Origin: Taenia hydatigena
Lineage: Eukaryota; Platyhelminthes; Cestoda; Cyclophyllidea; Taeniidae
Length of the DNA: 64,000 bases
Reading direction: 5' to 3'
NCBI GenBank assembly: GCA_036345935.2
Contig: JADWOT020000003.1
Location: forward strand, 16,634,509 to 16,698,508
Both the position numbers and the translations under genes were made by a program. Of the stretch, positions 10,884-44,208 are shown in pieces. Within the stretch, counting starts at the first letter, position 1, and each line of letters opens with the position of its first letter. The notes under the pieces are model-generated. The model did no database searches. It had not been told where the DNA came from and was given only the letters and a program-made list of their open reading frames with translations.

Positions 10884-13800
10884 GTTGAATTTGATGTGGC
10901 GTGCCCATGCGTCCGCGTTTATATTGCCTACCGTTGCCTCCTTATTGGCTTCATTTGTTTAGCCCTTCTTTCATTGGCTATTAGGAGCTCGTGATGGAAC
11001 TTGTACTTTAACTTTGCCATTCATCTCGGGGCTAGTGGCTCTTTGTCCTCGACAAGTGATGATATTTCCCGGATGTCAGTCATGTTCGCCGTATTTTGTG
11101 GGACATCCGACATCCCCATCCAACTGGCTTCGATTGAATTGAATAATTTTATGTTTTCTGTTAATAAATTTCAGCCCTCTTGTGTATACAAATGAATCCG
11201 GAAGTCTCGGTTCATGTCATGCACTGGAACTTTGTGTACGTTTTGGTTATTAAAGATGTCTGATTTGTTCGATCGAATATTTTTCATGGGATGATACCAA
11301 CTTTGCGAGCTTTTTTTTGAACATAGTGGGAAATCTGACTTAGCCTTCTCCTTTTCCCCAGAGATCACTTGTTCCACATGGTCTTGGGCACATTCTCGAC
11401 CCTGGTGGGCATTTTACTCAATTTCTAAGGTCACCCTCTTAAGGTTAGATAAACAATAAACCTCTCTTTCCATTGGTGGCAAACTGTTCACAGCTAAGGC
11501 TGAATCTACTATTTTCATTAAAGGGAACCAACTATCAAGATCTCGTTTAACTGTGCATTTTGTAGAACTTAGTAGGGTATGAAACATTCCACTCTGACGA
11601 ATGCCCATTCATTCGATGCGCTTAAAATTTTATCCGATTCAGCGGAGCATTATGCAACTGGCACAAACCTGCCCGACAACTATCTCTATGCCGTTAAGTT
11701 TCTCAGTTTCTATTGGAATAAACAGTTCTGTATGATGAGGTGGGGAGAGTGGGCGTATGATGGCAGTAAAGAATAAACATTCTCATGGTCGATGAGGCCG
11801 ACGGCAATACCAGTCTCCTAATATGCAAAAGTGTCAGCTTACGCCATAGATTCTGTACAGACAGCGTATTTCGGTAAAATTCGTTTAACGACTATATGAC
11901 TTTGCTACAATCCCAAATAAATTAATGTAGCACACCGAGACTTCCCTGAAGACCTACAAACATCAACACTCGGGCAGAATATAAGTGTTTGACAGACAGC
12001 AAGTCTGTAGACAACTAAAAGAGCCCAAAGGCCAGCTCACTTAGCGAAGGTGCAATGGTGGGGCACTTAAGCGGCCTTTTTACAAAACCAAGAGTTACAA
12101 AAACAACCAACGCATCACATAGTCCACCACCTTAGTTTGGAGCAGTGACAATTGTTTGAAGTACACAGAACAGAATCGTTACACTTGGACACGGGAATAA
12201 CTACCTAAATTCTGACCAGTCACGGTTACTGTTTCCTTAATGTTTTCCTTGACTCAAGTTAGCATTGTCGATGTAGAAATTGTACACTTAGCCAAATTGT
12301 AAATTTGAAGGTCATGATATTGTAGGACCCCAAAGACTTTCCCGAATGCGAAAGGAACCACAATGAGTCAGCAGAAGGGGAGGGATTGGGTCTGCTGGCA
12401 TAGCGCAGATACAACAAGGAAGCCCTAAGTGTTCCGTTAACAAAACGGAGAGTCAAATAAACAATTAAAGCATCGCATAGCCCCTCTCCTCTTTTGGGTG
12501 TCGTACTAAGGGCTTTCAGTTAATCTCCCATGTCGGCCAACACAACGTAATCATCCACGAGCTATCCGTGCCAGTCGTCCATTTTCCCTGCAGCTAAGGC
12601 GACAATTGACCGCAACGTCACTTATGTCTTTTGACAATTCTACTAAACCTGAAAGTTCTATCCTGTCTAGAAGGTGGATTCTGGCCATCATGCATAAACA
12701 TAGCTGGTCGTAGGAACACTGGCAAAAAAAGCAGTTATTTAATAAAATTTGGGATATGGCATAGTTTTGGGGGAAAGAGTGTTGCGCCTATCCCGCCTTA
12801 CCAAACTATTCTCACTTCAGTGCTGCCCAGCCATATCTGCCTGGATTCTACCCAGATAGCTAAAAAGTGAAAGTAGTACTGCGATTGAACATAATTGACG
12901 TTGCCATGCAGAAAAGGTGGACAGTTCCGCAAACAACTTTTGGAATAGTTCACAGCTAGTGTCGCTTCAGAGTTGGGGTAGCTGTCGAAGGTAGACGTCG
13001 TTTTCAGCGCCTCCACTACTCTGCTAAGGTTCATCACGTGCCAATAAGAATCATGATAGATCCTTAAGGATGTAGAACCCCCGGACCCCTTTGAAGAAGG
13101 ACGAAGACATAATACACGGACAAAATATCCATATGGATGGATATGGATGAGGTACTGGCATGACCTGGGGGCCTGCCCGTTTTTTAGAAACCGCAATTCT
13201 AACAAACAACTGACGTTTTACTTCTATGAAAATTTATTTAAAGTCCTCATTCTTTTCATTAATGACTCGCATCATGAAATGTATAAGCAGCCATCAAATC
13301 AGTTGACACACTATTCCTAATTAACGTGTTTCTAAAGCACCCGCAGAGTGTGATGTGGACCCTTTTTGGTTTAGATCTGCGGCATGAAAACTGCAACTTA
13401 TCACCTTTATAGACGTCACCAGATCCAGATCCGCGGCACTCCATCGTCACTTTTGGTCCATTTTCAGCCCTTCTTAATGACATAGCATAACGTGTCGGAT
13501 AAATCTTGACTGTCCATGCTTTGTGGTGCTGTGCGAGTCAATCACAACATCACAAAGCTGACTATTGGGCCATGTCTGTCTGAGTGTAAACCAACACTTT
13601 TCCAGCATGGTTAGGTCAAATAAGTAAACGGTCATTTTGGCTGACATATTTGAAATGCAACGGATATGGCTAAGTCATTACCTTCTCGTGCTTTTTGGTG
13701 TTGAATGAGTAAATATTCCCTTTTCATGTGGGAGACTAAAATATTACTTTTATCAACGCAAAATTCCAGCCTTTGTGACAACACCATCAGGATCTCCATT

Positions 13801-15199
13801 ATTTCCCAATGGAGCTCAATGATCCCCCATTTCCAAACTGTTTTTTTCACTCAGTATGGAAGTGTGGAATGGGAAAGTGGTGATAATCAACTAAGGAACT
13901 ATCAAGGTGGCATGAAGGATGCGGAAGGGGCATTACTACTTCCTTCTTCATGGCGGACAAGCCTTCTTACCTTGCACATTCTTTCAGGAAAAACATCAAT
14001 AATAACTTCCCACTGAGGAAGCACTCATGTTGTTTTAGTTCGCCTCTAAATTAAATTGAAACCGATGAGCCAGTTTTAATTTGGCCTTTAGCAAATGAAC
14101 GACTCTGTAGACCCAAACAACTGTGAAATCGCGCTTGTTTTGGAAGCATAGAATACGGTCGGTGACAAATTCATGCAAAATATCACCACTTTAAAGATGT
14201 TTTCCTTCAGTTAGTCAGTTAATTTATGAAATCAAGAGCACAATCGGATAGGTAACTCCAAAATCCTTTTCCTAAATCCCCAGCATGTACTATCAAGCGA
14301 TGGTTCCTATCTGTTAACACATGCTAAGAGATAAGTGTGTGTTAAAGTCTTGGACACCTAAATTCCTTCCTTTCTACTTTCGGCAATGTAATGTTTAATG
14401 TGGTGGATGGTCTGCATAGCCCACCTCGGCTGGAAAAGAAAAGTTATGTTGGAGGAGGTCGAGCAAACGTTTCCCGTCCAAAGTCGTGCATTATCGTTGA
14501 CTGTCGCTGTGACTTCGCTATTTGTCATGGATGTTATAGAATGACGTGGTTATGGAGAGGTTTTCGCCGACTGGCCGGCTAGGTGGTTGGGTGCTTGTTA
14601 AGCAAATGCGGATCTCGTCGGCTATCCTTTAGCGATCCACTCACCACTAGCCCCGCATTTCTAGGACGTACCCCAGTTCGTACTGAGGATACCATGTCGG
14701 ACCAGTCCGTCAGTATTCGCTGATATCTCTCCAATCAATGGGGCGTAGGGATCCAAGCATTTTGCTCCTTGGCAGGGCAATTTGAGGCGGTGGAATTGGC
14801 GAAAATATTTCTTTTTCAGGGAGGGCTTCGTTTAAAATGACTAGTTTGGAAAATTAAATACTGGTGAGGAGATGTATGCAATCATTTAATTCCCATGCTA
14901 GATAGAGCAAATTTAGTTAGGTTATGGAAAGTACCACCTTATCCACCACGATGTTTGCCATTGCGAGGAGGTATGCAATACATTGACGTTTAAATATGCC
15001 TTTTAGGCAAGAGGTGGTTGGTAACTGCAATCCTTGTAGCGGATCGGTTGCCGTCGGTTCCCGAGGAGGAAACGCACCCTGAGTACGCTTAAACCATGAT
15101 GCCTGTACCAAATCAGGCATACCCTCGTCCAACTCGTCCGTCTGTTTTAAGGATATGAAGACTAGGGCTGATCGCACATAGTAAAACAATAGTGGTTTA
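10884..15199. other. Intergenic region between divergent genes, no gene seen
   Basis: It separates the minus-strand thioester gene from the plus-strand RPB5 gene. Open frames of up to 135 codons occur on both strands, but none carries a recognisable domain, good start context or splice partner. It includes the promoter side of the thioester gene. Confidence 0.5.
10918..10923 (-). promoter_or_regulatory. Possible TATA box of the thioester protein gene
   Basis: TATAAA on the minus strand, about 35 nt before the ATG. If used, it would leave almost no 5' leader, so it may be chance or serve a start just upstream. Confidence 0.2.
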
Positions 15200-15385
15200 T
15201 GTAGTACTTTGTTCGTTGGAACTACCGGTTTCGGTCAAGGTCACGGAGGTGGCCGTACTGACCCAGCTGCGTGGACTGGCTTCCGGGACATGCCAGCAGC
15301 CTATTTCCCTCTCTCCGTTGAATATATGTATTCGACCCTAACATTTTGCCTTCTTTTGCCTTCGAGGGAGCCTCGGGACGCTACA
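15200..15385 (+). repeat. LTR-like repeat, copy 1 (186 bp)
   Basis: Begins TGTAGTACTTTG and ends ACGCTACA, so it has TG...CA ends and a 5-bp terminal inverted repeat (TGTAG/CTACA), as LTRs do. It shares long blocks with copies 2 and 3, including the CCAGCAGCC core and a GCCTTCTTTTGCCTT tail. The size and lack of coding fit a terminal-repeat retrotransposon in miniature (TRIM) LTR, a class reported from taeniid tapeworms; family membership is inference. Confidence 0.7.
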
Positions 15386-15399
15386 GTTTAAGTATGGAC

Positions 15400-15584
15400 T
15401 GTAGTACTTTGTTTGTTAGAACTGCCGGTTTCTGTCAAGGTCACAGAGGTGGCCGTATTGCCCTAGCTGCGTGGGCTGGCCTCCGGGCCATGCCAGCAGC
15501 CTAATTCCCTCTGCCCGGTGAATATATGTATTCTACCCTGCCACTTTGCCTTCTTTTGCCTTAAGGGAGCCTCGGGACGCTATA
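15400..15584 (+). repeat. LTR-like repeat, copy 2 (185 bp)
   Basis: Direct copy of 15200-15385, offset by exactly 200 bp, with only 14 bp between them. It keeps the TGTAGTACTTTG start; the end is mutated to CTATA. Such close spacing leaves no internal retrotransposon region between the two. Confidence 0.7.
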
Positions 15585-15808
15585 TGGACAATTATTAAAT
15601 CTAGGTTTCGCTCGCGAAGCCGCAGCCATAACGCATGACAGGAGCATTCGATTTGGTGACTGAATTGTCATGTATCTTAACGGAATAAAGTAAAAGCATG
15701 CGCGATAGATCACCAGTAATTTGCGAACTATTATTTTAGGCCCTCGGCAAAAAAACATTTTTAATATGGAGCCACTGGATGCCGATGTAGACGAAGAACA
15801 GACCAGAT

Positions 15809-16013
15809 TGTAGCGTGCCGAGGCTCCTTCGAAGGCAAAAGAAGGCAGAATGCTGGAGTAGAATACATATATATGTATATATATATATATATATATTCAA
15901 CCGACAGAGGGAAATAAGCTGCTGGCATGCCCCGGGGACCACCCTACGCAGCTAGGACAATGCGACCACCTCTGTGACCTTGACCAAAACCGGTAGTTCC
16001 AACAAACATAGCA
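15809..16013 (-). repeat. LTR-like repeat, copy 3, inverted (205 bp)
   Basis: Inverted copy of the same element. On the minus strand it runs from TGCTATGTTTG to ACGCTACA. It is longer than the others because of a TA-rich expansion (about 15863-15897) at the position of the GAATATATGTATTC block. It ends about 380 bp before the RPB5 start codon. Confidence 0.7.
15863..15897. repeat. TA-rich microsatellite inside LTR-like copy 3
   Basis: An almost uninterrupted TA dinucleotide run that grew from the ATATATGTAT segment present in the other two copies. Confidence 0.8.
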
Positions 16014-16392
16014 CTAAACAAATAATCAGATGTTTCTTACAGTAACAATTTGTACAAAAAATCAAGTATGAATAAGACTCAACAGCACCCAAAAATTTAG
16101 AAAAATGGTTCTCTCAGGGCAATTATATCAACCATTAAGTGTTTCGCTAACCATGTTATTTTTTATGGTTTGGGTCTGGAATATCAAATGTATGCAACGA
16201 TCTTTCCACCACATTGTAGGATAACACTCAGAATAGAATTTATTATTTTGATGGTAAAACTAACTCCAAAATTGCTGTCGATATATTGATTCGATTTATT
16301 TTGTTCGTTGTTTAAAGCAACTAATAAAAGGGCGGGCTTTAAAAGGTCGTTCCCTGTTTTGCATCCGTTCATTCTCTTCGTTTGTGTGCGAT

Positions 16393-17078
16393 ATGTCCGA
16401 CGAATGTGAAACCTATAGGCTCTGGCGAATTAAGAAGACCATTCTAAAAATGTGTCACGACAGAGGCTACCTTGTCATGCAGAAGGAATTAGACCAAACG
16501 CTAGATGAATTTAAGGAGGCTGTTGGTGATCCACCTAGTAGGAAAGACCTACTTATGGTTGTCAACCACGAGGAGGATCCGGCAGATATGCTCTACGTCT
16601 TTTTCCCTGAAGAGGATAAAGTTAACATGAAAACGATCCGTGCTTACGTTGATCAGATGCAACAGGATCACACCTACAAAGCCATCCTTGTACTCCGAGA
16701 TGGCGGTCTGACACCAGCTGCAAAGACAGTAATAATTGGGTTTTTCCTGATCTCTTAGGCTATCGGTGAAATGTCCCACAAGTATACATTGGAGTCGTTC
16801 TATGAGAACGAGCTCATGGTCAACATAACGGAACACCAGCTTGTCCCCAAGCACAGTGTTCTAACAAACGAGGAAAAGAAGGAGCTTTTGGACGGATAGT
16901 AAGCTTTCCACTTCTTGGTAACGCCTCATTTAGTCGTCTAAAGGAAAGCCAGCTCCCCAAAATGCAGGTGAGCGATCCTGTGGCGAGGTATTACGGTCTG
17001 AAACGCGGCCAGGTGGTGAGAATCAACCGACCATCGGAAACGGCTGGTCGCTACATCACCTATCGCATTGTCGTGTAG
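16393..17078 (+). CDS. POLR2E: RNA polymerase subunit RPB5 (RPABC1), shared by Pol I, II and III
   Basis: Three exons, 16393-16728, 16759-16898 and 16934-17078, give 206 aa, close to the usual 210. RPB5 sits at the jaw of all three nuclear RNA polymerases. The N-terminal eukaryote-specific domain ([15 protein letters not shown]) and the C-terminal assembly domain ([42 protein letters not shown]) are clear. The introns are only 30 nt (phase 0) and 35 nt (phase 2); reading through either meets a stop, and removing both restores the family alignment without gaps. The start is the first ATG before [11 protein letters not shown]. No AATAAA is obvious just after the stop. Confidence 0.97.
16729..16758 (+). 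other. 30-nt intron in RPB5
   Basis: GTAATA donor and TCTTAG acceptor. Retention would add an in-frame TAG at the end of the segment. Among the shortest spliceosomal introns expected in animals, and similar to the short intron class reported in tapeworms. Confidence 0.85.
16899..16933 (+). other. 35-nt intron in RPB5
   Basis: GTAAGC donor and CATTTAG acceptor. Splicing joins TA to T to make the Tyr codon of the conserved [10 protein letters not shown] block. Confidence 0.9.
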
Positions 17079-19639
17079 TGATTATTCCCCCTGTAAATCG
17101 ACGATTTTTACCACTGGTGTCCATGCTGCCTTGTACATTTGAATCCACCAGGTCTTTTCGGTTATCACGGCTTTAAATTTAACTTGCGTACTTTTGCGTA
17201 TCTCCAGTTGGGCATTAGGCTACCGATTCCGATAGGCGTATCCTTTACAAGTTTTATATTAGTATTGCCTGCAAACGCACCCATCCTAGTTCAGCAAAAA
17301 GGTTAGTTAAGTACTTGTTTTTTATAAGTTGCTTCTGTTTCACTGGTTTTTTTTCGGTATGACCATCGAGAATCCAGAAAAGGTTGTGGTTAATGGCTTT
17401 GATGTATCTTGTGGTGCTCAGAGTTGGTTTCCCATTACTGGCAGATCGCTTGGCCTATCTTTTATCCGATTACTGTCAAATTGTTCAACTTGTGCACTCT
17501 ATTTCGATTTTTACTGGATTAGACGACCAATTGCGATGAAATCCAGGGGTTTATCATTTCATTAGTCACTGCTCTATTGAGCGTGGTTCCAACACAGCGT
17601 TATTTTTCATCTGTGATCGGTTCAAGCTCTCCTGTGTCTTGGATTCGGCTACACTTTCCGGACCATGCCGATTCTGTAGTAATGTGTTAAGCACGGATAC
17701 GTTGATTGGACCGCTGAAGAGTTCGCCATCTCGATGCTTGTTGTAATGCTTGAATTTGAACCCTTATGGTGCTTAATGTTGCCGTAGTTCTTCACCAGAA
17801 ATGGAGTATTTGTTGTTCTCTTTTGGAGTGCTTAAGGCGCATAAGTAGTTTTGAGGTTACAACGATTTTAGGTGGCCATCCGTACAGGTGTATAGGCATC
17901 AGTTGGGATCTCACTCAGGGTCTATCAGTGTGTTAGATTAGGTGTTAATGATACAGTCAGAGCCCGGTTTAGGTATTTTGGTGCGGCGTTTGGGCGTCTT
18001 CATCGTTGCCCACACAATTATGCGAGTTGCCGACTATTGCCTGAGGAGGGTATTTCGTTTTAGCACTCTACTACCTTTTGTTCCATGAGAAATGTAGAAA
18101 CTAAGGTATAATTCGTTGATGGAATGAACGCCTGTTTATCGCGGGAAGTAGTCATTTCTTGAGGCTTAATGATTGTTCAAGTATGTATTTTGGTTCACGG
18201 ACTCTTCTGTCTCCCGGGCTTTCACTTTTACGTTGGCGGATGTGCCTTTAACTTTGCAATGTTACTTCCGAGGAGGTCTGCTTTATTACGCAGTTTCAGT
18301 GGGAAGCTGGGCATTACCTTGGTGGTAACGATGAGAAAATCAGATCGAAGTAAAAAACGGTCTCCTGATCTCATTAACCAGTTTTCAAATTCGGGTACCA
18401 TTGTGCAAACCCGCGGAGACTTAATCCTGATTTTATAAGTCGCGTTCATTTTAACCAATTGCCCTGGTCTTGAGGCACGGAAGGGGATTAATAAACAAAG
18501 TCACGCCGTGCTTGGGCGGTTGGAATGCGTTATGAGGCTGACTAACGGCATGTATCTAGAAATGTGTGCTTCCTCGTCTTGAGTAGCAGAGTGGAACCCA
18601 GGAAGTCGACTAGGTATCATCGAAATGCGGGTCAATTTGCCGTGGGGAGCAGGTGTGGAATACTACATCTGGGATGTCACATCAAATCGAGTTTACTCCA
18701 TGTTTATACTCTTGTGTGAATATCTTTGCCAATGGCTGATGGTATCTGGGAGGTGTACGCTGCAGAGCGTTCTTAAGCCTTGAGCATTAAGAGGTTAGTG
18801 TTACCCCTTTCCAATGTAGATCACGGAGAGGAAGTTTATGGAGAAAGTAAATGCCTATTCGTCTTTGCTGGGTTCTTGTGACTACTTTGACGGTCGGATA
18901 GTTTGTTCGACTTTGCGTTTAATCGTTAGGGCACTCAGGTCCTCACAGATCGCACTCCCATTCGCAGTGAGCCTTTCCGTGAGTTGGTGACTCATCTGAC
19001 ATTCTGCTATGCCTTCCTACTACTTTGTGGCTCGCGATGGGGAACTGATGCTGAGGCACAATAAGCAGGAGGAGCATAGAATAATTTGACAGTTTACTTA
19101 ATCATGTAAATCGCTCTGCAAGCTCTTCAGCCTCTATTTCGTTTACACTTGGCGCTAAGGGGATCTGATCGGACATGTAACCTTGCATTTCTTTAGTGTT
19201 TTAATGAGTCTATCTGCATAGCACGAATGACAGCAACACATAGGAAAGGACTTTGGGTGATGGGTGACTCGATGAATCGTTAAATTAAATGCAAACATGC
19301 AATAGCAAAGATTTGTGCGCATTTCGTCAACGAAAGAAGGGTTCCTATTTGCGCACTGGTACGAAATCTGAGATGGTATATAGGTTCCTATAAGTAGTCA
19401 TGATTTAAGTATTTATTTTATAATTGATAAGTAACACCCAAGGCTCTTTAATATTTGTTTATACATCTAGTCCTTATATATGTATAAGCACAATCAACTG
19501 TCAAATCTTGGCAAAAAAGCCAATAAACCATTTTTACAAAATGCTTGTAAGACCGTTGTTTTTAATAATTTGTTTTAACCTCTTGTTTGTTACGTACTCC
19601 CAATAAATTACTAGAGCTGTGTTTGGTGTGATTTTTACC
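17079..19639 (+). other. RPB5-ASCC1 intergenic region, no gene seen
   Basis: It holds the RPB5 3' end and the ASCC1 promoter side. Open frames are below 90 codons and unconvincing. A CTAG sequence about 25 bp before the ASCC1 ATG could be a splice or trans-splice acceptor, but that is only a possibility. Confidence 0.5.
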
Positions 19640-21659
19640 ATGGACATGGAATCATTTGTTATGGATCGAACGGCCGACATCCTGTCACCCCCTCTGATAA
19701 GAATAGGCAACAAGCTCTATCGCAAGAACCCGATCAAATCTACTAACTCTACAGTGGTTCCAGTCGGATGCCTCGAAACTGAATTGGAACCTGAAGAGGA
19801 ATCTGCTAACAATGAGTTCGACTCAGATCAGACCTGTCACCTTGTAGAAGATATTAAATATGAGTCTGGAGGTTATGTAGCGAAACTCTATGTCCCTTCC
19901 ATTTTCTACCCTCGCATAGTGGGTGTCAAGCAAGCCAAGAGACAAGAGCTTGAATCAGAATTCTCCTGTCGACTTAATGTTCCTGGCCCTCAGTCCTCCC
20001 TTCCCCATATCAACATCTTTGCTAGATCTGAAGCCAGCATTCGTGGTGCAATCCGACGCATTTCTTGGATCGTCTCTGAGTGTAGGTCAAGAATGAAGCC
20101 CACCCATTTCGTTTGTCTACCTGCCATTAACAATGCAATCAAGGAGTCTTATTTAAAATTCAAAAGGGCTGTGCTGGAACACGTTGAAGCTGATAAGGAA
20201 GGAGCTTTTCGTGGTATTGATGGCGATCTCTTTGTCTCCGAGCACAAACTCCATTTCACTCTAGCGACCTTGTTTCTTGCTGATCAGAAGGAAGTTAGAC
20301 TGGCTTCACAGTTGTTAACCTCTTTTATGGATCAAACAGATGACGGTAGGGCCTTCGATCATTCACCACTGTGTCTGACCATTCGTGGAATCGATTGTAT
20401 GAATGATGATCCCAGGTCGGCACGAGTTCTCTACATGTCTGTAAGTTTTTATCGAGGTTTCTACCACTCTTCCTCTCCTCTTATCTGTATGCTTTGATGT
20501 CACGATTCTTCATTATAAAGAGCTGATTGATACTACACTACCTTTGGCTAAAAAGGACATGGATCTTCATTGCCCCAAATCTATTTGCTTATTTGGGTTA
20601 TTGGAGGTTCAACATTCTTGCATTGCGTCTAATATTTGAACTTTGCTTTTGGACTATTTTGAAACTCGAGTGCTAATCTTGGGTGACACTTGACTTGTCG
20701 TTGGCATTCTAGATGTGATGTTTATGTATTTACTGATGCTTACTGATTTTATCACCAGGGTACTGAATGTAGAAAGTAGCGATCTCTCATTTCACATTTT
20801 TTTGAAATGCAATCTCATTTTCTTATTTTCTGCTTCTAAATTTACGATTGACCCCTTTTAACGAAATAAAATGTTCTTCAGCGCCATACAAAAACATGAG
20901 TACCCTTCACTTATGCTATAACATAGTCAGTCTTTTTTCCAGATTTTAGTATTCCGTTCCCCAATTTGTGGCATTTTTCTTCTCTATGAACTATTTCTGC
21001 TTATTTTGCAAATGGCCTCTCCTTTACCGGGACAAATTCACTCGGATTGGAGTTCGTTCCTTTCGGCATCTTGATATTGCTCTATCAAAGATGTCTACCA
21101 CAAAAATTTGGTAACCCAAGACAGGTTGTAGAAATGTTTGGCCTTCAGTCGACGCAGCTACAAGAAAACCTTCAGTTATTCAGGCTATTCGTCCTTAGAA
21201 CGTTAGCATCAAAATGGAGTCTCCTGACTTGCAAGATCAAGGTTCCGCTTAATTTTTGTATCTTTGCTCCAGCTGAAAGAAAATGCCCAGAGTCGTCGTC
21301 TCCAGACCCTAGCCAACAGCTTAGCCGATATGTTTACTCGCCACGGACTTCACAGTGGCCGTCGTCACCTGGGCGATCCCGTAAAACTCCACATGACAGT
21401 ACTCAATTCTCGCCTGCGTGCCCAGCGTCAGGCCTCGCGTCTCGCCGCCGAGACAAAGGGTCTCGCTCCGACTAATCAATGCCCTCCGGAAACCTTCTCC
21501 ACCATGGGTATCCTCCTCGCCTTTGAGACGCATCACCTCATCGAAAATGGACGATTTGAAGAAGTCCAGTTGTGCAAAATGATCGCCGACGATGCGGAGG
21601 ATAATGATGGAAGCGGTTTCTATCCATGCATTGCCAAACTCATTTTGTCATATGCGTGA
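19640..21659 (+). CDS. ASCC1: Activating signal cointegrator 1 complex subunit 1
   Basis: Two exons, 19640-20440 and 21273-21659, join in phase 0 across an 832-nt intron (GTAAGT donor, GCTCCAG acceptor), giving 395 aa. ASCC1 is a nuclear subunit of the ASC-1 complex, which acts in transcription co-activation and, with ASCC3, in DNA alkylation repair and ribosome quality control. A KH domain is visible around residues 85-150 (GVKQAKRQELESEF, then the RLNVPGP block). The C-terminal 2H phosphoesterase-like fold keeps both HxT motifs, HFTLATL in exon 1 and HMTVLNS in exon 2. The ATG in ACCATGG is the best start; a longer upstream frame lacks an ATG. A poly(A) signal follows. Confidence 0.93.
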
Positions 21660-21725
21660 TTTTGACTGATCTCATCTCTTGTAATATAGGCTTCGTTTCT
21701 TTCTTAATGGTAGGTAGTGTTTTGG

Positions 21726-21731
21726 AATAAA
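21726..21731 (+). promoter_or_regulatory. Poly(A) signal AATAAA of ASCC1
   Basis: Lies 67 nt after the ASCC1 stop codon, on the same strand, with no competing gene between. Confidence 0.6.
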
Positions 21732-22005
21732 AATTGGGGACTTGAGCGATTCATCCTTCATACGTATCCTTTACTAAACTGACCTCTTTGTTATTTTTAT
21801 ACGCGCTTGAATGCTTTGTTATAGTCGTGCAAAAAATCTTGCGATTTAAAAACATGTCTCGAGATTATACTGTTTGCGATTTTAATTCATTGACAGTAAC
21901 TTGAACATGCCCACTTTGTCATCACTAATCTGAAAAGGTTATAAACACATTAACACATGCTCTTTGGACATACGGATGCATTATTCATAAACATATTTAA
22001 ATCTC

Positions 22006-22011
22006 TTTATT
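22006..22011 (-). promoter_or_regulatory. Poly(A) signal AATAAA of the tolloid gene
   Basis: AATAAA on the minus strand about 325 nt beyond the tolloid stop codon. The implied 3' UTR includes a C-rich segment, the complement of the G runs at 22182-22235. Confidence 0.5.
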
Positions 22012-22181
22012 TGGCGGCGCTCCAAACAGCACCCTCTTCTTTCCCTAAGAAATTAACATTGTTACTTTTCAGTTTTCGCTTGTTTGTGTGTGATCAGTTC
22101 GAGCGTGTAGTCAAACCTTCTCTACCTTTGTTTGCGCTCAAACCATGTTTAAGTAGCAGGCGAGGTAGAAGAGTCGGAACA

Positions 22182-22235
22182 GGGTAGGAGTGGGACAGGG
22201 CGGGGTGGGACGGGGCAGAGCTGGGTAGTAGGTCG
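22182..22235 (+). repeat. G-run tract with quadruplex potential
   Basis: At least five runs of three or more G (GGG, GGG, GGG, GGGG, GGG, GGGG, GGG) lie within about 54 bp on the plus strand, opposite the tolloid 3' UTR. They meet the simple G3+ loop pattern for a G-quadruplex in DNA; in the tolloid transcript the segment is C-rich. Confidence 0.55.
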
Positions 22236-22336
22236 ACGACAAAAAAACCACAACTAAGATGTGTACGCGTGCGAGACTTCTGCGCTGATTTTTACTTCGT
22301 GTTGGTTAAATCAGTCAAGCGATCTGTGTGATTCTA

Positions 22337-44208
<21,872 letters not shown>

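Noticed and set aside
12798..13205. 135-codon minus-strand frame between the thioester and RPB5 genes
   Set aside because: No family resemblance, and the frame overlaps equally open plus-strand sequence; likely chance.
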